Shown one piece after another: positions 38,924 to 43,961 of a stretch of 43,961 nt of DNA; the stretch's first letter is position 1, and each line of letters opens with the position of its first letter. The notes below the pieces were generated by a model. The model did not search any database and had not been told where the DNA came from. It saw only the letters and a list, made by a program, of their open reading frames with translations. The position numbers and the translations under genes were made by a program. The stretch comes from Candidatus Omnitrophota bacterium (lineage in GTDB: Bacteria > Omnitrophota > Koll11 > Duberdicusellales > 4484-171), in the NCBI GenBank assembly GCA_030692055.1, contig JAUYCY010000040.1, positions 1-43,961 on the forward strand, written 5' to 3'.

Positions 38924-38961
38924 CTGGACAACCAGAGGAGAAGTTAGAGGAGGTTGTCCAG
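38924..38961 (+). promoter_or_regulatory. hairpin covering the porin ribosome site
   Basis: CTGGACAACC (38924-38933) and GGTTGTCCAG (38952-38961) are perfect 10-bp arms; the second ends on the base before the ATG, and the AGAGGAGG ribosome site lies partly in the loop and at the base of the stem. In the mRNA the hairpin would hide the spacer between ribosome site and start, so translation of the porin may be controlled by a switch or protein. As DNA it could also be an operator. Confidence 0.7.
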
Positions 38962-40326
38962 ATGCGGATAATTGGATTTTTAATCGGTATTTGTTTTTTT
39001 GCTAATGTTTGCTTTGCAGCTGAGCCTGTTACAAATGAACAGTTGTTTGAGGAAGTCAGATCGCTTAAGGCAATTGTTAGCGCACAGCAGCAAAAAATCA
39101 ACGAACTTGAAAAGAAAATAACACTGCAAACAACTCCAACGCAGCCGGTTAAAGTAGAAGAAGCCAGGCTGGATGATTTAGAGAGGCGCTTAGACAGCTA
39201 CATTGATGAGCGCCTTGAGAAAAAATATCCCGGCTCAGAAATTATGAAAGATTTAGAATTAGGTATAGGCTTAACAGGTGTGGTCCAGGGTACGCATAAT
39301 GCGAATAGCGACAGTTTGCCGTTTAAAAAAGATGTGGTAGATGCATCTTATTCTATTGATTTAACATTTTTGAAGAAATTTGATGATTACGGCCAGGCGT
39401 TTGTGCATTTAGAGCAGGGTAACGGCCAGGGTGTTGAGCCACATTTAAAAGTGTTTAGCAATGTTAATCGTGACGCTGATAGTGATAATAACGTGCGTGC
39501 TACGGAGGTTTGGTACGAACATTATTTTTCTCCAAAAAATATACCTTTAACCATAACCGCGGGAAAACTTGACCCTACTATTTATATTGATGATAATGCC
39601 TATGCTAACGACGAGAACAGCCAATTTTTAGGAAGAATGTTTAGGAATTCTCCAGCCATTGAATTTCCAGAAAATTCGGGAGCATTGCGTTTGGGCTATG
39701 AATTAGGCGAGATAGCAGATTTTAATGCACTTGCCTTAAACGGAAATGCTGATTGGGATAATACCTTTGATGGGATGTTTTTTGCCGGGCAGGTTAATTT
39801 TCAACCGAAATTATTTTCCAGAGAGGGTAATTACCGTATCCTTGGCTGGTATAACGATCAGAATCACACTAAATGGCTAGATACAACTGAAGATAAAAAG
39901 AAAGGCTATGGCTTTGGTTTAAGCTTTGACCAGGAAATTATGGATAGTTCAGGGTTATTTGCGCGTTACGGATGGCAGAACCCTAAAGTTTATTTAAACA
40001 GCGCATCGGATTTCTCGCTTGAACAATCCTATAGTATGGGCGCGCAGTTTAAAGGAAATCTTTGGGGCAGAAGTAATGATATCGTTGGCCTTGCTTTTGG
40101 CCAGACCTTTCCTTCTAATGATTACAAAAAAGCAGGAGCTGAACTTTCGTCCGTAAGGAAAGCAGATCCGGAAAATCATTTAGAATTTTATTATAAGCTT
40201 GCAGTTAATAAGCATCTTTTTTTAAGCCCGGATTTACAGGTTATCTGGAATCCTTACGGCAATGACGCGATAAACGGAGATTCTACGATTACAGTAGGCG
40301 GGATGAGAGCGCATGTGGAGTTTTAA
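38962..40326 (+). CDS. OprB-like porin with N-terminal coiled coil
   Basis: A 454-residue outer-membrane protein: signal peptide (MRIIGFLIGICFFANVCFA), coiled coil at 25-60 (EVRSLKAIVSAQQQKINELEKK) and linker, then barrel regions GQAFVHLEQGNGQGVEPH, TAGKLDPTIYIDDNAYANDE and a final beta-strand GMRAHVEF, typical of carbohydrate-selective porins (PF04966). Near nikR and small membrane proteins, so it may pass nickel chelates rather than sugars. Confidence 0.82.
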   Translation: MRIIGFLIGICFFANVCFAAEPVTNEQLFEEVRSLKAIVSAQQQKINELEKKITLQTTPTQPVKVEEARLDDLERRLDSYIDERLEKKYPGSEIMKDLELGIGLTGVVQGTHNANSDSLPFKKDVVDASYSIDLTFLKKFDDYGQAFVHLEQGNGQGVEPHLKVFSNVNRDADSDNNVRATEVWYEHYFSPKNIPLTITAGKLDPTIYIDDNAYANDENSQFLGRMFRNSPAIEFPENSGALRLGYELGEIADFNALALNGNADWDNTFDGMFFAGQVNFQPKLFSREGNYRILGWYNDQNHTKWLDTTEDKKKGYGFGLSFDQEIMDSSGLFARYGWQNPKVYLNSASDFSLEQSYSMGAQFKGNLWGRSNDIVGLAFGQTFPSNDYKKAGAELSSVRKADPENHLEFYYKLAVNKHLFLSPDLQVIWNPYGNDAINGDSTITVGGMRAHVEF

Positions 40327-40340
40327 AAAGGAGGTATAAA

Positions 40341-40619
40341 ATGTGGCTGGCAACGACTTCTATCGCGGCAGCAGGTGCAACTTTAGCTAAGTTTGTTTTA
40401 CCAAAGAAATACAAATTAGATTTTTTAGCTTTAATGCTATGGGGAGCAGCAGCAATGATTCTTATCGACCATATATTCGGATATGAAGGCGGAAGGTTTT
40501 TAGAAAAAACAACAGATGGAATGATTAAAAATAGTGCGGTATTAGGAATTGCAATGTTGGTGCCCGTGTTTATAATCTGGGGGATTTCACTTTTAATTTC
40601 AAATTTAACAAGGAGGTAA
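40341..40619 (+). CDS. small membrane protein A of a paralogous pair
   Basis: A 92-residue protein with two to three hydrophobic segments: TTSIAAAGATLAKFVL, LALMLWGAAAMILIDHIF and VLGIAMLVPVFIIWGISLLI. Its motif LMLWGAAAMILIDHI matches LWGGVTMLAVEHI in the next gene. Conserved hypothetical proteins of this kind are also found in methanogens. Fourteen bases after the porin, with an AAAGGAGG site. Confidence 0.72.
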   Translation: MWLATTSIAAAGATLAKFVLPKKYKLDFLALMLWGAAAMILIDHIFGYEGGRFLEKTTDGMIKNSAVLGIAMLVPVFIIWGISLLISNLTRR

Positions 40620-40622
40620 CAA

Positions 40623-40937
40623 ATGGCTTGTTTTATTGTTCCTATGGGTGCGGCAATAGTAACAACTGCTGTAAGCAAAAAAGTTCCTAAAGAATACCAT
40701 CTTAATTGGTTAAATTCAATGCTGTGGGGCGGAGTAACAATGTTAGCAGTTGAACATATCTCTCACGGAGAAGTTGTTCCTTACCCACCATTTCTAACCG
40801 CCGGTCTTCCTGAAGTTTTACCGGAAATGTTGAAGGTTGGTGTTCCGATGGCCCTATCTATTTTCCTAATATGGGGGATAATGGTAGCAGTAGCCGCAAT
40901 AACAAGTAAAAGAATAAAGTATGTAGAGACACAGTAA
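40623..40937 (+). CDS. small membrane protein B of a paralogous pair
   Basis: A 104-residue protein, paralogue of the one before: MACFIVPMGAAIVTTAV, LNSMLWGGVTMLAVEHISHGEVVPYPPFLTA and MALSIFLIWGIMVAVAAI. The His/Glu-containing EHISHGE after the second helix could bind metal. With the porin it may form a nickel- or other metal-linked uptake set under NikR; that is inference. Confidence 0.76.
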   Translation: MACFIVPMGAAIVTTAVSKKVPKEYHLNWLNSMLWGGVTMLAVEHISHGEVVPYPPFLTAGLPEVLPEMLKVGVPMALSIFLIWGIMVAVAAITSKRIKYVETQ

Positions 40938-40955
40938 AAAATTACATTAAACATA

Positions 40956-40992
40956 ACCAAAGCCCACTGTGTAGGTGGGTTTTGGTATTTTT
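40956..40992 (+). terminator. rho-independent terminator
   Basis: ACCAAAGCCCAC pairs with GTGGGTTTTGGT (one G-U) around TGTGTAG, then ATTTTTAT; ends the nikR-porin unit. Confidence 0.82.
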
Positions 40993-41100
40993 ATAAGGCA
41001 ATTTCAAACTGGTTAAATTTGTTTCGTATATTTGGAAATGGATAGACGGTTTTTATAATTTATTCTTTGAAAAAATAATTAATGCTACATCCGTCTTCTT

Positions 41101-41532
41101 ATGTGGGAAACTTACAGGGATGTCATCAGACGCTATCCAAAGATTTCTCTATCTGAAGAAAGACGCCTAATTTCAGAGGCTCAAGGAGGCTCAAAGAAAA
41201 GTAAAGATGAACTTGTTCTTTGTCATATCGGCTTCCTAATTTTTAGAATCAATAGAATAGTATTTTCTGCTTTGATTCATCGATTTGGGGAAGATTTGCT
41301 CGAAGAAGCTATATTGATTGTTTACAAGAAGATTGAAAGCTACAACCTTAGCTACTGCGATGAACAAGGTAATCCTAATCCAGTGAAATTTGTCTCTTAC
41401 ATTTGGAAACGAATCGATGGGTTTATAATTGATTCTTTAAAGAAGGAACTAAACGAGTCTCACTTTTATAACAGATATAATGAATATAATATAAACAATG
41501 GCGATTTATCATCTATGTCCAGGTCTCGATAG
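41101..41532 (+). CDS. truncated sigma-70-like protein
   Basis: A 143-residue ORF with LSEERRLISEAQGGSKKSKDELVLCHIGFLIFRINRI, resembling regions 1.2-2.1 of sigma-70 factors, then GEDLLEEAILIVYKKIESYN (the 2.2-like helix) and VKFVSYIWKRIDGFI in the 2.3/2.4 position. Regions 3 and 4 are missing; it ends 46 bases before the right inverted repeat. It may be a remnant cut by the island event or a small phage-type sigma-like regulator. Confidence 0.58.
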   Translation: MWETYRDVIRRYPKISLSEERRLISEAQGGSKKSKDELVLCHIGFLIFRINRIVFSALIHRFGEDLLEEAILIVYKKIESYNLSYCDEQGNPNPVKFVSYIWKRIDGFIIDSLKKELNESHFYNRYNEYNINNGDLSSMSRSR

Positions 41533-41578
41533 GTGGATAATAAGTAAAATTAAGAAAGGTCTGAGCCCATGAAACTGG

Positions 41579-41750
41579 AAAGGAATCCTATTTTTGTCTA
41601 TATTGTGGGTTTTGGGTGGTTTTGCTTGACACGAACGTGCGGTAGCCTTCGTTGGCGTTGTTGGCGAAATCAGGCGAAGGCATACCGCAGGCAAATAGCT
41701 TTAAGTGGCTGGGGCTAAAGAACATCGTTAATAAAAACATCATCAAAATA
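41579..41750. repeat. ~170-bp inverted repeat, right copy
   Basis: Reverse complement of 16502-16672 with a few substitutions, including the GCGGTA-GCCTTCG stem. The two copies enclose about 24.9 kb. To the right, up to 41922, only AT-rich non-coding sequence is seen. Confidence 0.88.
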
Positions 41751-41922
41751 ATTCATATGACTTTAAGGAATTAATCTGTGTTTGATTATGAATTATTTGA
41801 AATTCCATATAAATTAAAATATGAATTAATTTATCCGCTAAACCACTATTTAGACTATATTTTACCCCCATTCCCTTGAGGCTAAGCTAAGACTGCTGCA
41901 TATTCTTTGAGTTATCATTTCA

Positions 41923-41950
41923 CTACCCAGCAGGGTGTCCTGTTGGACTA
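41923..41950. repeat. 28-bp REP-like palindrome (copy 2)
   Basis: Exact reverse complement of 2733-2760. It lies within the 310-base gap between the right inverted repeat and the MNT gene; a perfect 6-bp stem CTAGCT / AGCTAG follows it. Confidence 0.88.
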
Positions 41951-41976
41951 GCTGAAACAAAAGCTAGAAATAGGAC

Positions 41977-42048
41977 ATTTTTATCTTGATAGCGCAAGTT
42001 TATGTATTTGCTTGACAAAATAATCAGCTATGGTAATTTATTACCATA
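41977..42048 (+). promoter_or_regulatory. promoter and palindromic operator of the MNT/HEPN pair
   Basis: ATTTTTATCTTG-ATAGCGCA (41977-41996) lies 35 bases before TTGACA (42012-42017); a -10 like TAATTT follows at 42034. TATGGTAAT-TT-ATTACCATA (42029-42048) is a 9-bp-arm palindrome over this -10, a typical autorepressor site. An ATG at 42030 lies inside the operator and is not a credible start. Confidence 0.72.
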
Positions 42049-42062
42049 AACATGGTGAAAAG

Positions 42063-42608
42063 ATGATATCTTTACGCTCAAAGGTGGCAATAAAATTACT
42101 GGATTACTATTTCCTTAATCCGGATGCTCAAATATACATCAATGAATTGGCAAGGACCCTAGAGCTTGATCCTAAAAATACCGAAACTAAACTTAAGGAA
42201 TTTGAAAAAGAAGGCCTTCTTAAAAGTGAATTCCGCGGAAAGGAAAGATATTTCTTTCTTGCAAAGGATAACCCTGTTTTGGAGCATTACCGCCAGATTT
42301 TCCTAAAGACCTATGGTATAGAAAAGAGGCTTAAAGATATACTGCGGGGTATTGAGGGGCTTAAGGAAGCATATCTATTCGGCTCATACGCAAGTAACAA
42401 GATGGATTCTTCAAGCGACATTGATCTTTTGGCTATTGGCACGCACTCTGTTTTGGAATTGCAAAGATTCATCGCGAAATTACAGAAGGATATCGGCAGA
42501 GAATTCAATGTAACGAATTTAAGCCTAAAGGAATTCGAGGCAAAGAAAAGGGATAAAGACCCTTTTATAAACAGTGTCTTTAAAACCAAGACCATAAGGC
42601 TTATATGA
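42063..42608 (+). CDS. winged-helix nucleotidyltransferase (MNT type)
   Basis: A 181-residue protein. Residues 1-65 form a winged helix (KVAIKLLDYYFLNP, IYINELARTLELDPKNTETKLKEFEKEGLL) that could bind the palindromic operator; residues 100-181 are a minimal nucleotidyltransferase with GSYA (107-110) and DxD D119/D121 in SDIDLL. In type VII toxin-antitoxin pairs (HepT/MntA) such an enzyme neutralises the HEPN partner by AMPylation. Start ATG 42063 follows GGTGAAAAG. Overlaps the next gene by four bases. Confidence 0.85.
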   Translation: MISLRSKVAIKLLDYYFLNPDAQIYINELARTLELDPKNTETKLKEFEKEGLLKSEFRGKERYFFLAKDNPVLEHYRQIFLKTYGIEKRLKDILRGIEGLKEAYLFGSYASNKMDSSSDIDLLAIGTHSVLELQRFIAKLQKDIGREFNVTNLSLKEFEAKKRDKDPFINSVFKTKTIRLI

Positions 42609-43003
42609 TTAATTTTGAAAGCCAATACTTTCAGAAGCTGGCATTTAAAGATGCGCAAATTGAGCAATTCTTAAAGTCCGCTCTTCATGACCTTAAAATA
42701 GCTGAAACATCGGATATTGCGGATGTTATCTTTAAGTTCAGTTACGATGCGCTCATAAAATTAGGTATCGCGTTAATCGCCCAAAAAGGGTATAAAATAA
42801 GGAGTACAACCGGCCACCACGTTAAGATACTTGAGAAGTTGAGCCAGATACTTAAAGAAGAAGACATCCTCGTGCTTGGCAATAAGATGAGGCAGGAGCG
42901 TAATGTTAATCTTTATGATGGCGGATTTTTTGTAGGAGAGAAGGACAGCCGCGAATATTTGGATTTTGTAAAGAACGTTTTTAAAAAGGCGGATGTAAAA
43001 TAG
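42605..43003 (+). CDS. HEPN-domain protein (partner of MNT)
   Basis: A 132-residue helical protein: a HEPN-like layout with SALHDLKIAETSDIADVIFKFSYDALIKLGIALIA and the end helix KMRQERNVNLYDGG (95-107). The usual R-x4-6-H motif is here R99-N-V-N-L-Y with no His, as in several HEPN variants, so RNase activity is uncertain. It is translationally coupled to MNT. A neutralised toxin or a transmitter protein of a defence-type pair are the options. Confidence 0.78.
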   Translation: MINFESQYFQKLAFKDAQIEQFLKSALHDLKIAETSDIADVIFKFSYDALIKLGIALIAQKGYKIRSTTGHHVKILEKLSQILKEEDILVLGNKMRQERNVNLYDGGFFVGEKDSREYLDFVKNVFKKADVK

Positions 43004-43050
43004 GTATCTAGCCAAATTATTACGAAAACTTCTTAGTGTATAATGATAAT

Positions 43051-43114
43051 ATTTTTATCTTGCTATCGCAGTGAAAAAGATACATCTTGACAAGCAAAAA
43101 CTAAAGTATATACT
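43051..43114 (+). promoter_or_regulatory. strong promoter with shared upstream block
   Basis: ATTTTTATCTTG-CTATCGCA (43051-43070), TTGACA (43087-43092), a 16-base spacer and TATACT (43109-43114). The first block matches the one before the MNT promoter at the same distance (36 against 35 bases) from TTGACA, suggesting a common activator or UP-type element. Confidence 0.75.
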
Positions 43115-43120
43115 TAAGCT

Positions 43121-43254
43121 GTTCTTAGATTTTTGACAATTTAATTTAAAGAAATCGTGTGAGCGGTTTCTTTAAACGTTCCAAAAAACAGTCCTATTGG
43201 AAGAACCAAGGGGCTGGTTTCCGAATCGTCTAAGTTCGGAAGCCAGCCCTTTTT
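43121..43254 (+). ncRNA. candidate structured RNA or attenuator leader
   Basis: Three hairpins follow the promoter with no ORF longer than about 20 codons: stem 1 TTTAAAGAAATCG / CGGTTTCTTTAAA (43145-43176), stem 2 TTCCAA / TTGGAA with loop AAAACAGTCCTA (43179-43202), and a terminator GGGCTGGTTTCCGAA / TTCGGAAGCCAGCCC (43211-43249) then TTTTTCT. It is either a ~130-nt small RNA or a leader whose terminator governs the gene beginning 31 bases later. Confidence 0.65.
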
Positions 43255-43284
43255 CTATTTTCTGACCCAGGAAACCTTAACTAT

Positions 43285-43818
43285 ATGAATAAACTACTCA
43301 AAACTGTATCAAAAGATGAATTGGATTATGCATTAATTACCTTTAGCGAAACGATAAAACTGTCCTTTTACCTGATTGAAAACCCTTATTCCTTAAAATA
43401 TTCCCTCTATCTTATAAAAAAAACTTCAGGATTCGCTAAGCTATTCCATTGGCATGTTGATTTAGGAGTTATTAACATATTTAGCAAAAATACACTAAAA
43501 ATCTTATTAATTCTTTACCGTCATGCCAATTACCGTGACTTTACCGGAATATACAAAAGAAACCAAATCGCAAGCAAAGGTGAGCTCTTTCCTCAGCAAG
43601 TCTCAATCTCTATGAAACAGCTCATCTTTGCAGGCGTGGTTGAGAAAATCAAAAAGAAAAATACCCTGTATTACAGGCTAAAGACAGAACCTTCCCCAAA
43701 GCTTATAGACTACCTTAACTTTTTCTCTAATAAAACCATAAAAACAAACAAAAAAGGCTATGTTCGTAGGGACCCTTATACCGGTAGATACAAAAAATCA
43801 AAGACTAACAATCCATAA
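43285..43818 (+). CDS. unrecognised protein with winged-helix-like region
   Basis: A 177-residue basic protein. An N-terminal helical half (LNFTETIKLSFYLIENPYS-like, around residues 15-60) is followed by a winged-helix-like section, about 75-140: KILLILYRHANYRDFTGIYKRNQIASKGELFPQQVSISMKQLIFAGVVEKIKKKNTLYYRL, and a very basic tail (KKGYVRRDPYTGRYKKS) suggesting nucleic-acid binding. I do not recognise the family. Located between the structured RNA and three phased palindromes, it could be a replication or partition-type regulator. Confidence 0.5.
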   Translation: MNKLLKTVSKDELDYALITFSETIKLSFYLIENPYSLKYSLYLIKKTSGFAKLFHWHVDLGVINIFSKNTLKILLILYRHANYRDFTGIYKRNQIASKGELFPQQVSISMKQLIFAGVVEKIKKKNTLYYRLKTEPSPKLIDYLNFFSNKTIKTNKKGYVRRDPYTGRYKKSKTNNP

Positions 43819-43875
43819 ACTATGGACTTTCAAGAATCCATATTTTATGGACTGTGTGAGTCCATAATTTATGGA
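43812..43875. promoter_or_regulatory. three phased TCCATA-N3-TATGGA palindromes
   Basis: TCCATA-AAC-TATGGA (43812-43826), TCCATA-TTT-TATGGA (43837-43851) and TCCATA-ATT-TATGGA (43861-43875) repeat every 24-25 bases. The first overlaps the stop codon of the ORF before. They read as an array of binding sites for one protein, like an iteron set or operator array. Beyond them to 43961 the sequence is AT-rich with TCTATAT-type repeats and no ORF. Confidence 0.8.
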
Positions 43876-43961
43876 CTTTGCCTATATATAGTCTCTAAGG
43901 GAGTATCTAATCTATAAGTCTCTATATATGTGTTTTAAAAACTAAAGGAATAAAATAGATT

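Overview
The window is an AT-rich, gene-dense stretch of a Gram-negative (outer-membrane-bearing) bacterium with an anaerobe-like gene set: radical SAM and ferredoxin-ATPase proteins, FeoAB, a CoA-disulfide-reductase-type enzyme, porins with a periplasmic coiled coil, and an archease/RtcB pair. The style (many small glycosyltransferase and methyltransferase genes, palindromic repeats everywhere, Mrp/NifX/DUF5320 clusters) fits candidate phyla such as Omnitrophota or relatives. That placement is an inference from gene content; no taxonomic marker was searched.

Region 1 (1-10.2 kb) is a surface-polysaccharide block on the + strand: four GT-B glycosyltransferases (one fused to a methyltransferase) alternating with SAM-dependent methyltransferases. 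One of these is frameshifted at a T8 tract and one carries an in-frame palindromic insertion. The block is bracketed by a 137-bp direct repeat (1-137 and 10081-10217, one mismatch). A truncated pyrF and several hairpin repeats mark past rearrangement.

Region 2 (10.2-15.9 kb) is RNA repair and translation housekeeping: archease, a secreted DUF4139 protein, RtcB, SerRS and a membrane protein. Arrays of 7-bp units sit against several start and stop codons. Just after the rtcB stop lies a second copy of its last eight codons, differing only at third positions.

Region 3 (16.0-41.75 kb) starts with a tRNA-Ser(GCU) gene cut in its anticodon stem. It is framed by a ~170-bp inverted repeat (16502-16672 / 41579-41750), so it looks like an inserted or invertible island. 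Its content is metal and thiol homeostasis. First comes a Fur-family regulator with a TGGAAA-N3-TTTCCA site before it and another after it. Then come DUF5320 proteins, two NifX-like proteins, an encapsulated-ferritin-like protein, two ferredoxin-MinD ATPases around an ABC-2 exporter, DsrE, a NifU-type scaffold, a CoA-binding protein, CoA-disulfide reductase, radical SAM, FmdB zinc ribbons, thioredoxin, OsmC-like, a J-protein and FeoAB. Next is a porin-ZnuA-ZnuB set without an ATPase, a LysM amidase, a deacetylase and an aldo/keto reductase. Last is a NikR module with a YezD-like protein, an OprB-like porin and two paralogous small membrane proteins.

Region 4 (41.75-43.96 kb) looks plasmid- or phage-like: a truncated sigma-like ORF (just left of the repeat), an MNT/HEPN pair with a palindromic operator on its promoter, a strong promoter feeding a three-hairpin RNA that ends in a terminator, an unrecognised winged-helix-like ORF, and three phased TCCATA-N3-TATGGA palindromes. 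The two promoters of this region share an upstream block at the same distance from the -35 box.

The most unusual points are the island boundaries (cut tRNA plus long inverted repeat), the recoded duplicate of the rtcB 3' end, protein-coding palindromic insertions, the heptad arrays, and the structured RNA/operator set at the right end.
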